Assembly: GCA_016192345.1 (NCBI GenBank)
Contig: JACPUH010000064.1
Coordinates: forward strand, 1-64,000
Direction: 5' to 3'
From: Ignavibacteriales bacterium
GTDB lineage: Bacteria > Bacteroidota > Ignavibacteria > UBA10030
Length of the DNA stretch: 64,000 nt
In this document: positions 1 to 8,503 of the stretch, piece by piece
Layout of the letters: every line of letters starts with the position of its first letter
How positions within the stretch are numbered: the first letter of the stretch is position 1
Position numbers and translations under genes: made by a program
Notes under the pieces: generated by a model
Databases searched by the model: none
Told to the model about the DNA's origin: nothing
The model's input: only the letters and a program-made list of their open reading frames with translations

Positions 1-638
1 GCGGAATAATCGGAGCCGTTGCGTCCGATGGTGGTCGTCCGGCCGTCCTCCGTGGACCCGATGAATCCGGTAACAATGGGGATGACGTTTTTTTTCTTTG
101 CGAAGAGCTGCTTGAAGTATTCCCGGATGCGCTCATTGGTCTGGTCGAATTGCACCGACGCATGGGTGAACTGGTCGTCTGTCAGGACGAGGTGGCGGGA
201 GTCGACGAAGACCGACGGGTGTGCTTGATGAAAATGTGCCGACACGATCAACGCGGAGAGGCGTTCACCGAAACTTGCCGTCACATCCAGAGCCCGGGGT
301 GGGGAGTGACGGAGCAGATGGATTCCATGCAGCACGTCATATAACTCACGCAGTAAACCGGCAATGGCGGTGTGAAGGGGGCCGTTTTTTTTTCTGGTGA
401 CAAGATCGTCGACCGCTCGGCGGTGCCGTTGTGCAAGATCATCATACAGCTTGAGGTACTCCGGATCCCCTTGTTCTGCCAGGCGGGCACATTCGAGCAA
501 TTGGTTCGTAACGCCCTGGAACGCAGAGACCACCACCACCACCCGCTCTCTTTTTGCCGTGTCGAGGACGATGGCTTTCACATCGCGGATGCGGTCCGGT
601 GTGGAAACCGAGGAACCGCCGAATTTCAGGATTCTCAT
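1..638 (-). CDS. thrA: Aspartokinase, N-terminal part (probably bifunctional ThrA type), runs off the window
   Basis: The reading frame is open from an ATG at 638 to the left edge of the window, so only about 212 residues are seen. The protein begins MRILKFGGSSVSTPDRI; KFGGSSV is the aspartokinase nucleotide-binding signature. Near the window edge it reads TTTIGRNGSDYS, the amino-acid-kinase motif in the form typical of bifunctional aspartokinase/homoserine dehydrogenase; single-domain LysC enzymes usually have GRGGSD. The enzyme phosphorylates L-aspartate, the first step to threonine, methionine and lysine. The gene lies 48 bases downstream of mreC on the same strand, and I see no Shine-Dalgarno sequence before the ATG. 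Whether a homoserine dehydrogenase domain follows cannot be seen, so the thrA symbol is an inference from the GRNGSDYS variant. Confidence 0.85.
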   Translation of the reverse strand, partial: MRILKFGGSSVSTPDRIRDVKAIVLDTAKRERVVVVVSAFQGVTNQLLECARLAEQGDPEYLKLYDDLAQRHRRAVDDLVTRKKNGPLHTAIAGLLRELYDVLHGIHLLRHSPPRALDVTASFGERLSALIVSAHFHQAHPSVFVDSRHLVLTDDQFTHASVQFDQTNERIREYFKQLFAKKKNVIPIVTGFIGSTEDGRTTTIGRNGSDYS

Positions 639-686
639 ACGATCATCAGTTTGTCAATAGTTGAAGTACACCAGGATTCGTCTTCG

Positions 687-1526
687 TTACCGTCTCGGCT
701 GCCTTGTCGTAGATTGTTCCAGCGCAAGCCGCTCGCGATCAGGTGCGTAGGTCATGACAAAAACCTCCTCCAGCTTAACAAAATCCACACCAGGAAAAAC
801 GAACACTTTTTTAAACAACGTTCCCTCTTGTTCCCGCACTTCGTTCACGACCCCGATACGAATGTTGGGGGGGTACGTGCCGCTGTATTCCGACGTGATC
901 ACGACATCTCCGACTTTGACATCGAGCGTTTTTGCCACATTGTTCAATAGCAGGGAGCGACCATCCCATGCCAAAATGCCATCGACGCGGCTTCGCTGGA
1001 CCTTTGCGCTCGCGCGAAAATCCGTGTTCAGGAGAATACGTACGATACTGTACCGGTCGGCAACATGGGAAACAACCCCGACAAGCCCTCCGTCCCCGAC
1101 CACCGGCATCTGTTCCCGGATGCTGTCCCTGGACCCTACGTTAAGAGTGATCGTGTTGCGGAGCAACGTCAGATTTTTTCCGACGACCCTTCCGGCGATC
1201 AGGGGATAAGAAGACGACTCATGCAAACCGAGAAGACGGCGAAGACGGATGTTTTCCAATCGCGCTTCCCGCAGTTGGCTCACCTCGTCCGCCAGATCGA
1301 CGATGGTTTCGCGCAGCTGTTCGTTTTCACTCCGCAAGCCAATATAGCGGGGGACAATGGCGAGTCGCTCCTGGACAAGGCCGAAAGCGACCGTCGTTAT
1401 GCCGCGAATATGCCTCATCTGGGTGTTGTCGTTGAAGGCAAGCAGTGTCAGCGAGACCAGGAGAAGTCCCGAAAGAACGACATATTCCCTGAAAATGAGG
1501 ATAAAATTATAGATGCGCTGAAACAT
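687..1526 (-). CDS. mreC: Rod-shape-determining protein MreC
   Basis: A 279-residue protein with a short cytoplasmic N-terminus, one membrane segment at about residues 15-31 (REYVVLSGLLLVSLTLLAF), then a heptad-rich coiled coil at about 62-95 (SENEQLRETIVDLADEV onward) and the beta-rich periplasmic MreC domain with GRVVGKN near the start and GDVVITSEYSGTYPP near the end. MreC is a membrane-anchored scaffold that links the MreB filament to the elongasome peptidoglycan enzymes. It lies directly downstream of mreB, the usual mreBC order. The expected mreD is not next; an aspartokinase gene follows instead. The ATG at 1526 has no clear ribosome binding site, but it gives the normal MreC N-terminus. 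Confidence 0.93.
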   Translation of the reverse strand: MFQRIYNFILIFREYVVLSGLLLVSLTLLAFNDNTQMRHIRGITTVAFGLVQERLAIVPRYIGLRSENEQLRETIVDLADEVSQLREARLENIRLRRLLGLHESSSYPLIAGRVVGKNLTLLRNTITLNVGSRDSIREQMPVVGDGGLVGVVSHVADRYSIVRILLNTDFRASAKVQRSRVDGILAWDGRSLLLNNVAKTLDVKVGDVVITSEYSGTYPPNIRIGVVNEVREQEGTLFKKVFVFPGVDFVKLEEVFVMTYAPDRERLALEQSTTRQPRR

Positions 1527-1652
1527 GGGTGGTCAATCTGCAGCACATGGGAAGAGGGATCGTACCAGGAGCGGGAGGGAGAACATCAGGTGGGAATCCG
1601 AGTTCGCGGCCCCCGTCGCCGGTTTCCGAGCCTGCGAAATCCCGGGCCGCGA

Positions 1653-2678
1653 TCAGTAGCGTTTACTCTTAATAAGAACCTTGGAATAGTGCTTGAGGTC
1701 CTCCAGGACCTTTCCCGTTCCGCGAACGACCGCGGTGAGCGGGTCTTCAGCAACGTGAACGGGAAGGCTCGTCTCGAGACGGAGTCGCTCGTCGAGTCCC
1801 TTGAGCAGGGCGCCACCTCCAGTCAGCATGATGCCGCGATCGAGAATGTCGGCCGACAGTTCCGGCGGCGTCCGTTCCAAGGTGATCTTTACCGCCTCAA
1901 CGATCTGGGAGATCGGCTCATTCAGCGCCTCCCGGATCTCGACGGAACTGACCTCGGTCGTCTTCGGTACGCCGTTCACCAAATCGCGTCCTTTGACCTG
2001 GATCGTAACTTCTTCCTTCAGCGGCATGGCGGAACCTACCTCGCACTTGATTGCCTCGGCGGTTCGCTCCCCGATAAGGATATTGTGGTTCCGTTTGAAG
2101 AATTGGATGATGGAATTGTTCATCTCGTCCCCCGCCACACGGATCGATTCTTCGTTCACGATACCGGAGAGAGCGATGACGGCGATCTCGGTGGTGCCGC
2201 CGCCGATATCGACCACCATGTTCCCGACGGGCGCATCGACGTCGAGACCGATGCCGATCGCCGAGGCCATGGGTTCCGCCAGGAGATGCACTTCTTTTGC
2301 CCCGGCGTGCTCGGCAGAATCGCGCACGGCGCGTTTCTCAACTTCGGTAATACCGGATGGAACGGAGACGACGATACGCCGGCTGGGGACCCAGCCGACG
2401 CTGATCTTCTTGATGAACTCCCTCAGCATGCCCTCGGCAATCTCGAAATCGGCGATCACGCCATCCTTCATCGGGCGGATGGTGCGGATGTCGCGATGCG
2501 TCCGCCCCAGCATCTCTCTCGCCTCGTGTCCGATCGCGATGATTTTTTTCGTGTTGCGGTCGAAAGCGACGATGGAAGGCTCGTTCAGAACGATTCCCTT
2601 GCCTTTCATCCAGATGACCGTGTTCGCGGTGCCGAGGTCGACGGCAATATCCGACGAGAAAAGTGAGAAGAGACTCAT
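1653..2678 (-). CDS. mreB: Rod-shape-determining protein MreB (actin homologue)
   Basis: The 341-residue product is a full-length MreB. It has the phosphate-1 actin motif (IAVDLGTANTVIW near residue 10), the phosphate-2 motif (VVDIGGGTTEIAVI) and the adenosine motif (MLTGGGALLKGLDE). It polymerises under the inner membrane and positions cell-wall synthesis, so the organism is probably rod-shaped or helical. I start at the ATG at 2678, which gives the family N-terminus MSLFSLFSSDIAVDLG; the frame is open further upstream but would run into purH. The purH stop is only 17 bases away, so mreB is probably cotranscribed with purN-purH. Confidence 0.95.
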   Translation of the reverse strand: MSLFSLFSSDIAVDLGTANTVIWMKGKGIVLNEPSIVAFDRNTKKIIAIGHEAREMLGRTHRDIRTIRPMKDGVIADFEIAEGMLREFIKKISVGWVPSRRIVVSVPSGITEVEKRAVRDSAEHAGAKEVHLLAEPMASAIGIGLDVDAPVGNMVVDIGGGTTEIAVIALSGIVNEESIRVAGDEMNNSIIQFFKRNHNILIGERTAEAIKCEVGSAMPLKEEVTIQVKGRDLVNGVPKTTEVSSVEIREALNEPISQIVEAVKITLERTPPELSADILDRGIMLTGGGALLKGLDERLRLETSLPVHVAEDPLTAVVRGTGKVLEDLKHYSKVLIKSKRY

Positions 2679-2694
2679 GAGAGTGCTTCGTGCA

Positions 2695-4233
2695 TTAATG
2701 TCTGAAATGCCGGAGGCCGGTGAAGACCATGGCAATGTTGTTTGCATCCGCCACTTTGATCACTTCTTCATCCCGCACGGATCCACCCGGTTGAATGACC
2801 GCCGTTGCGCCCGCCTGTATCGCTTCGAGCAATCCGTCTGCAAAAGGAAAAAATGCGTCCGACGCGACAGCACAGCCGGTCAAATCAAAACCCGCCTCTT
2901 TCGCTTTCATTGCCGCGATGCGGGAGGAATCGACACGTGACATCTGTCCGGCGCCAATCCCCAGAGTCCGGTCTCCTCGCGCGTACACGATCGCATTGGA
3001 CTTCACATGCTTTGCCACGCGCCAGGCGAACAGCATGGCCTCAAGTTCCGGATCTGTTGGTTTTCGCTGTGTGACGGTTCGCAAGTCGTCGCGCTTTATC
3101 CGGACCTGATCCTGTTCCTGCACGAGGAGTCCGCCGACCACACCACGGATGTCGAATTCTTTTGCCGACCGTACATCGATGACCTGTTGGATCACACGCC
3201 TGTCCTTCTTTCGCATAAGGAACTCGAGTACGTTCTCGGCAAACCCTGGGGCTACGATCACCTCCGTAAAAAGGTCGTTGATTCTCTCGGCGGCGGCCAG
3301 CGTCAGCGGCCGGTTTGTGACAATAATACCCCCAAAGGCCGATTTCACATCTGTTGCCAGGGCTTTATTGTAGGCCTCCTCCATGGCCTCCGCAGAGCCT
3401 ACGCCGCATGGGTTATTGTGCTTAATGATAACGACTGCCGGCTTTTCAAACTCCGAACACACCATGGCCCCGGCGTTGACATCAAGGATGTTGTTGTACG
3501 ACAACTCCCGGCCGTGCAGTTTTTTGAAAAAAGAGTTGAACGTTCCGTACAGAGCACCCGCCTGGTGGGGATTTTCTCCATACCGCAAGGTATCGGACTT
3601 TTTCATCGAGATCGTGACCACATCGGGCAACACGTCCGATGAATGAACCGTGCCGAGGTAGGTCGAGATCACCGCATCGTATGATGTCGTGTACTGAAAC
3701 GCTTCCTGGGCAAGCTCGAAGCGCGTGCGGGGAGTGATCGCTCCGTCGTTGGCGCGCAACTCCTCAATCAATGCCTGGTACCGCCCCGGGTTGACGACAA
3801 CGGCTGTGTGCAGGTAATTTTTTGCCGCGGCGCGCACCATGGCCGGGCCGCCGATATCAATCTGTTCAATCGCCTCTTCGAGCGTTGTGCCAGGCTGATG
3901 GATGGTCTGTTCGAAGGGATAGAGGTTCACCACCACCAAATCGATCGGCTCCAGGTTGTGCTCGTGTAACTGTTTCAGATGCAGGGGGTTGTCCCGGACC
4001 GCAAGGATGCCCGCGTGAATCGCAGGATGAAGTGTTTTCACCCGTCCGTCCAGGATCTCCGGAAATCCGGTGATCTCGGAGACCGACTTCGGCGACACTC
4101 CGGCGTCCTTCAACGCCCGATGGGTTCCCCCGGTGGAAACAATCTCCACGCCAAACTCCTTCAAACAGTTCGCCAGCTCTCCAATGCCTTGCTTATCCGA
4201 AACACTGATCAACGCGCGGCGAATTTTGAGCAA
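2695..4233 (-). CDS. purH: Bifunctional AICAR formyltransferase / IMP cyclohydrolase PurH
   Basis: PurH catalyses the last two steps of IMP synthesis: formylation of AICAR with 10-formyl-THF, then ring closure. The N-terminal MGS-fold cyclohydrolase domain begins KIRRALISVSDK and carries STGGTHRALK. The transformylase domain follows (SYNNILDVNAGAM, IIKHNNPCGV, FADGLLEAIQAGA, IQPGGSVRDEEVI). The length, about 512 residues, is usual. I choose a TTG start at 4233 because a perfect AAGGAGG lies 5 bases upstream and it yields the canonical N-terminus. The next upstream start, at 4305, would overlap the end of purN and add 24 unconserved residues. Transcribed after purN. Confidence 0.93.
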   Translation of the reverse strand: MLKIRRALISVSDKQGIGELANCLKEFGVEIVSTGGTHRALKDAGVSPKSVSEITGFPEILDGRVKTLHPAIHAGILAVRDNPLHLKQLHEHNLEPIDLVVVNLYPFEQTIHQPGTTLEEAIEQIDIGGPAMVRAAAKNYLHTAVVVNPGRYQALIEELRANDGAITPRTRFELAQEAFQYTTSYDAVISTYLGTVHSSDVLPDVVTISMKKSDTLRYGENPHQAGALYGTFNSFFKKLHGRELSYNNILDVNAGAMVCSEFEKPAVVIIKHNNPCGVGSAEAMEEAYNKALATDVKSAFGGIIVTNRPLTLAAAERINDLFTEVIVAPGFAENVLEFLMRKKDRRVIQQVIDVRSAKEFDIRGVVGGLLVQEQDQVRIKRDDLRTVTQRKPTDPELEAMLFAWRVAKHVKSNAIVYARGDRTLGIGAGQMSRVDSSRIAAMKAKEAGFDLTGCAVASDAFFPFADGLLEAIQAGATAVIQPGGSVRDEEVIKVADANNIAMVFTGLRHFRH

Positions 4234-4292
4234 CGAACCCTCCTTACCCTGAACATGGATTTGGTGTTGAAATGTCGGAACCTTGAGCTGGG

Positions 4293-4907
4293 TTACTGTA
4301 TCCACACAATCCTTTCGTGAATGGAAACCCGCTGCTCCGCAAAAGCCTTGAGCGCTGCGGGAAAAATTTCATGTTCGATCTTTAAAACCTTTGCCGCGAG
4401 CGTTTCCGGGGTATCCGAAAACTCCACGGCAACGGCTTTCTGGAGCACAATGGGACCATGATCATACTCTTCATCAACAAGGTGAACCGTCGCGCCGCTT
4501 ACCTTTGCCCCGGAGGCAAGGACCGCGCGGTGCACATGGGGGCCGTACATCCCCTTGCCGCCAAATGCCGGCAGAAGCGCCGGGTGCACGTTAAGGATCT
4601 TGTTCCGGTACGCACGGATCACGGATACCGGGATCATCTTCATGTACCCTGCAAGGGCGATCAACTCCACGTTGTGGTCGCGGAGCGTCGCAAGCAAGGC
4701 CGTGACGAATGCCTCTTCGCTGGAAAACTGTTGTTGACTCAGGTGGAGCGCGGGGATGTTATGCGAGCGCGCAATCTCAAACGCGCCCGCACCTGCGTTG
4801 TTGCTTACAAAGAGGGTGACAGTTGCAGGAAGAAAGCCTCGATGAAGAGCGTTGAGAATTGCCTGAAAATTTGATCCGCGTCCGGATGCAAAGACCGCAA
4901 TATTCAT
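4293..4907 (-). CDS. purN: Phosphoribosylglycinamide formyltransferase PurN
   Basis: A 204-residue GAR transformylase, which transfers formyl from 10-formyl-THF to GAR in purine synthesis. It begins MNIAVFASGRGSNFQAI with the GRGSN phosphate-binding loop. It has NVHPALLPAFGGKGMYG, including the catalytic His, and GATVHLVDEEYDHGPI, including the catalytic Asp of the family. The length and motif order are complete. purH follows at once on the same strand, a common pairing. No Shine-Dalgarno sequence is obvious before the ATG. Confidence 0.94.
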   Translation of the reverse strand: MNIAVFASGRGSNFQAILNALHRGFLPATVTLFVSNNAGAGAFEIARSHNIPALHLSQQQFSSEEAFVTALLATLRDHNVELIALAGYMKMIPVSVIRAYRNKILNVHPALLPAFGGKGMYGPHVHRAVLASGAKVSGATVHLVDEEYDHGPIVLQKAVAVEFSDTPETLAAKVLKIEHEIFPAALKAFAEQRVSIHERIVWIQ

Positions 4908-5012
4908 TCACAAGAGTGGAACTGCGACGTTCACAAGTGGAACAAAAGTAGTGATAAGTTGAAGGATTGTCAATAAAGAAGAGGCCTTTTTGGAATAAAT
5001 TCTTAAGAAAGT

Positions 5013-5954
5013 TCAGCTAACAGCCGAGTCCATAAGTTCGAAGACACCGCGCCGGCTGTCCATCGAGGCGGGGATCCCAATGGGCAAGGTGAGCTTCTTT
5101 GAAATGTGCCCGTACTGAAGGTTGGTGAGAACCGGGCACGAAGAATTTTCAATAATCTCCTGAAGCACCTGTTCGGTTGTGAGGTGCGGTTTGGTGGAAT
5201 CGTTCGGAACGCAGTCGGTAAATCGTCCCAGCAGAAGACCGGCGATGTTCTTGAGAACTCCCGCGAGACGAAGTTGTGCAAACATCCGGTCGACACGATG
5301 TGGCGCTTCGTCAACATCCTCCAGCACGAGGAGGGCGCTCCGCAGGGCAGGAAGATAGGGAGTACCGAGAAGCGAGACGAGCAAGGAAAGATTCCCGCCC
5401 AGCAAGTGGCCCGAAGCCTTTCCCGGATGGTGCAGTCGAACGGGCTCCTCCGGAGGGTTGGTAAGCTTGCCGATCCGTTTCGTTGAGGTGACGACTCGCC
5501 AGAAATGCTCTTCTGTGTACGGATCGAAGTCATCCCACATTTCAACACCCACCATGGGTCCGGAAAACATCACCACACCCGTTTTCCTGAGAAATGCCAG
5601 CTGGAGGGCCGTAAGATCACTGTACCCGACGAGGATCTTGGGTGTGGCGCGCATGGCGCGATAGTTGACCTGATCAAGGAGTCGCGGTGTTCCGTATCCG
5701 CCCCGCAGGGCGAAGAGAGCCTTGACATTGCGGTCGACAAGCATTTCATTGATATCACACGCGCGCTCCTCGTCCGTGCCCGCGAGGTATCCATGCTGTG
5801 CACGGACGTGCCGGCCGATCTTCACGTTGTAGCCCAACAGCTCCAGATAGCGAACCCCCTTATCGATTTTCTCTTGTGATGACGGAGGGCTCGCCGGAGC
5901 AATCAGCCCGATAAGATCACCTTTCCGCAAGCGGGGTGGTTTGATGATTTCCAT
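5013..5954 (-). CDS. LD-carboxypeptidase (peptidase family S66)
   Basis: The 313-residue product begins MEIIKPPRLRKGDLIGLIAPASPP, the typical S66 start. It contains ALRGGYGTPRLL and the nucleophile-elbow region ILVGYSDLTALQ with the catalytic Ser. The Glu of the catalytic triad is in VLEDVDEAPHRVDRM and the His in LQYGHISKKLTLPIG. Family enzymes remove the terminal D-Ala from L,D-linked muropeptide tetrapeptides during peptidoglycan recycling. The open frame extends to 6416, but the ATG at 5954 is the correct start by family comparison, and it leaves a 96-base divergent promoter region before the methyltransferase gene. No signal peptide is seen, so it is cytoplasmic as expected. Confidence 0.9.
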   Translation of the reverse strand: MEIIKPPRLRKGDLIGLIAPASPPSSQEKIDKGVRYLELLGYNVKIGRHVRAQHGYLAGTDEERACDINEMLVDRNVKALFALRGGYGTPRLLDQVNYRAMRATPKILVGYSDLTALQLAFLRKTGVVMFSGPMVGVEMWDDFDPYTEEHFWRVVTSTKRIGKLTNPPEEPVRLHHPGKASGHLLGGNLSLLVSLLGTPYLPALRSALLVLEDVDEAPHRVDRMFAQLRLAGVLKNIAGLLLGRFTDCVPNDSTKPHLTTEQVLQEIIENSSCPVLTNLQYGHISKKLTLPIGIPASMDSRRGVFELMDSAVS

Positions 5955-6050
5955 GATGATGTCAGAAGTGGGTCGGTTGGTCGGCTCGCCCGTAAGATAG
6001 AAAGAATGCCATGGAATGCAAGGTACAGTGAAAAATGACCGGGAGAACCA

Positions 6051-6800
6051 GTGACGATCCTTATCCCCGCACGACGCTTTGACCTGGCCGACCCCGAGCA
6101 GATGGATCGGCCCGGGGCGGATCCCGGAATCCTGCGCGATGATCTTCGGAATCTCCGCGTCATCAACCGGCTCTTTGGGGGCCTTTCGGCTGTTCAGAGG
6201 AATATCATTCCTCTTCTCGACGCAATCGGGAAGGGAAGAGAGATCCGGATTCTTGACCTGGCTACAGGGTCCGCGGATCATCCGATTGCCCTGGCAAACC
6301 TTGCCCGTGCGCGTGGCGATACCATTCACATTACCGCTGTGGATAAGAATCCACACATGGTGGGGATTGCACGGGAACGAACAGCGGGGTACTCCAACAT
6401 TGCCATAGAACAACAAGACCTCCTTCGTATCCCATACCCGTCAAAGAGCTTTGATATCGTGCTCTGCTCGCTGGCTATCCATCATTTTTCGCGTGAGGAG
6501 GCGGTACACATTTTGCAGACAATGCACAGGATCAGCCGGACCGGGTATATTGTGAACGATCTGAGCCGGAGCCGGATCGGTGCGTGGACGGCGTGGATCT
6601 ACACACACGGAACGACGCGGAACCCCATGACCCTTCATGATTCCTATGTCTCCATCTTGCGAGCGTTTACGCCCGACGAGTTGCGATCGATGGCGGAAGA
6701 GGCGGGGCTTGAGCAATACCGGATAGCAACACAGCCCTTTTTTCGGCTCATCCTTGTCGGTGTACACACGGTCAACCCCAACCCTGAATTTCACCCATGA
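6051..6800 (+). CDS. Class I SAM-dependent methyltransferase
   Basis: A 249-residue methyltransferase with motif I at IRILDLATGSADHPIALA (about residue 66), the acidic residue of motif II in ITAVDKNPHM, and a motif IV/post-I segment SFDIVLCSLAIHHF. This is the UbiE/MMT-like Rossmann class. It starts at GTG 6051, with GGGAG five bases upstream. The stop overlaps the start of the SRPBCC gene (ATGA), so it is the first cistron of a coupled four-gene unit. In Bacteroidota, similar methyltransferases sit beside type III polyketide synthases and FAD reductases; here the synthase is a FabF-type ketosynthase. The substrate is probably a lipid-like or polyketide-like intermediate (inference). Confidence 0.82.
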   Translation: MTILIPARRFDLADPEQMDRPGADPGILRDDLRNLRVINRLFGGLSAVQRNIIPLLDAIGKGREIRILDLATGSADHPIALANLARARGDTIHITAVDKNPHMVGIARERTAGYSNIAIEQQDLLRIPYPSKSFDIVLCSLAIHHFSREEAVHILQTMHRISRTGYIVNDLSRSRIGAWTAWIYTHGTTRNPMTLHDSYVSILRAFTPDELRSMAEEAGLEQYRIATQPFFRLILVGVHTVNPNPEFHP

Positions 6801-7246
6801 CCACCGAAAACGTCATCACCATGCATGCCCCCGTGGAGAGAGTTTTTGAAGCTGCGGCTGATCTTTCCCTCTGGCCCAGGATCCTTCCACACTATCGGTG
6901 GATCCGGTATGTCGAAAAATCACCGACGAGGAATGTTGTCATCATGGCGGCAAAACGTGGGTGGATTCCGGTGCAATGGACCTCGGAACAGGAAATTGAT
7001 CGTGAACGGAGGGAGGTTCGTTTCCGTCATTTGAAAGCGTTCACGAAGGGGATGCGCGTGGTGTGGACATTCACCCCCAACAACGGAACGGTCGAAGTGC
7101 GGATCCGTCATGAGTTGACGTCCACCATTCCTCTCATCGGAGCATTTATTGCGGAGCAGATTATCGGGAAGTTCTTTATCGCCTTTATCGCTAATCAGAC
7201 CCTGACGCATATGAAGAACTATGTTGAGGAGCACCATGGAGCGTAG
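6797..7246 (+). CDS. SRPBCC/START-fold protein (polyketide cyclase/coenzyme Q-binding type)
   Basis: A 149-residue protein with the helix-grip pattern of the SRPBCC superfamily. The N-terminal strand and helix read VITMHAPVERVFEAAADLSLWPRILPHY, a common START signature, followed by antiparallel strands and a C-terminal helix (IANQTLTHMKNYVEEH). Members bind hydrophobic molecules; some cyclise polyketides or carry quinones. The start overlaps the methyltransferase stop by 4 bases and the end overlaps the ketosynthase start by 11 bases. Translation is therefore tightly coupled and the three proteins should act together. No catalytic residue can be assigned; an aromatase/cyclase role is inferred from context. 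Confidence 0.75.
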   Translation: MTTENVITMHAPVERVFEAAADLSLWPRILPHYRWIRYVEKSPTRNVVIMAAKRGWIPVQWTSEQEIDRERREVRFRHLKAFTKGMRVVWTFTPNNGTVEVRIRHELTSTIPLIGAFIAEQIIGKFFIAFIANQTLTHMKNYVEEHHGA

Positions 7247-8495
7247 GAGAGTAGTGATAACCGGCATCGGGGCGATCACCCCCATAGGACATGGAAAAAA
7301 GGGACTATGGGAGGGAGCCCGGAGCGGAAAATCCGGTGTGAAAGTAATCGACCGGTTCGATACTTCCCAGATACAATCGAGAGTGGCGGCGCAGGTCGAC
7401 GATTTTGATCCGCTCGATTATTTTGATGCGAAGACTGCGCGGCGTATGGACCGGTTCGCCCAGCTGGCGCTCGCAGCAGCGGACATGGCCATCAGCGACG
7501 CAAAACTTCCTGTCGACCCCAAGCGGCCGAACAGCCGTATCGGTGTGACGATGGGAACGGCTCTCGGCGGTGTTGCCGGAGCGGAACGCCAGCATGAAGT
7601 CTATTTGCAGAACGGCCTGAGAGCAGTCGATCCCGGCCTGGCATTAATGGTGTTTGGCGGATCGGGGTCCAGCAATATTGCGATTCGGTACGGTCTTACG
7701 GGACCCAGCAACGCAAATTCAAACAGCTGCACCTCCGGCGCCATCGCGATTGGTGAAGCATACCGTACTATCAAAAGCGGGTACGCGGAAGCCATGGTTG
7801 CGGCTTCCGCCGAAGCGCCTCTGTATGCTCTCACCTTCAGCGCATTTGCGCTGATCCGGGCAATGTCGACTAACCCGGATCCCGCAACGGCCTGCCGTCC
7901 GTTTGAAAAAAACCGGGACGGTTTTGTCATGGGGGAGGCGAGCGCGGTCCTCATGCTGGAGGAACTGGGTCACGCTCTCAAGCGCAACGCCTCCATCTAT
8001 TGTGAACTGCTCGGGTATGCATGCAATAACGATGCATACCATATGGTCGCTCCCCGGCCGAACGGTGACTGTGCCGCCCGCGCGATGACCGACGCACTTG
8101 CCGAGGCCCGCCTCAATCCCGGCGAAATCGACTATGTGAACGCGCACGCCAGCGCCACCGTATTGAACGACAAAATCGAGACACTCGCCCTGAAACAGGT
8201 CTTCGGCGAGCGGATGAAAACGGTTCCTGCCAGTGGAACGAAATCGATGCACGGCCATGCGCTGGGTGCTTCCGGGGCGGTCGAGGCTGCAATCTGTGCC
8301 TTGATGTTTGAGAACGATGCCCTCCCCCCGACCATCAACTATCATACACCCGATCCGGAGTGCGATCTGGATTGTGTCCCAAACGCCTCCAGGTCTGTCC
8401 ATGTCGACCATATTCTTTCCAATTCCTTCGGATTCGGCGGGATCAATGCGGCATTGGTGCTCGGGCGGTATACTTCAACGGAAGGAGCCGCATAA
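7236..8495 (+). CDS. Beta-ketoacyl-ACP synthase II-like ketosynthase (FabF family)
   Basis: A 419-residue thiolase-fold ketosynthase with the full Cys-His-His triad: Cys165 in SNSCTSGAIA, His304 in VNAHASATVLND and His341 in SMHGHALGASG. Members condense acyl thioesters with malonyl-ACP. The nucleophile context (SNSCTSG rather than VTACATG), and AHASAT in place of AHGTST, differ from housekeeping FabF, so this is probably a specialised pathway copy. GAGGAG lies 4 bases before the ATG at 7236. No acyl carrier protein, chain-length factor or acyltransferase is adjacent, so it must borrow ACP and malonyl-ACP from fatty-acid synthesis (inference). Confidence 0.88.
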   Translation: MERRRVVITGIGAITPIGHGKKGLWEGARSGKSGVKVIDRFDTSQIQSRVAAQVDDFDPLDYFDAKTARRMDRFAQLALAAADMAISDAKLPVDPKRPNSRIGVTMGTALGGVAGAERQHEVYLQNGLRAVDPGLALMVFGGSGSSNIAIRYGLTGPSNANSNSCTSGAIAIGEAYRTIKSGYAEAMVAASAEAPLYALTFSAFALIRAMSTNPDPATACRPFEKNRDGFVMGEASAVLMLEELGHALKRNASIYCELLGYACNNDAYHMVAPRPNGDCAARAMTDALAEARLNPGEIDYVNAHASATVLNDKIETLALKQVFGERMKTVPASGTKSMHGHALGASGAVEAAICALMFENDALPPTINYHTPDPECDLDCVPNASRSVHVDHILSNSFGFGGINAALVLGRYTSTEGAA

Positions 8496-8503
8496 GGAGT
8501 CCC

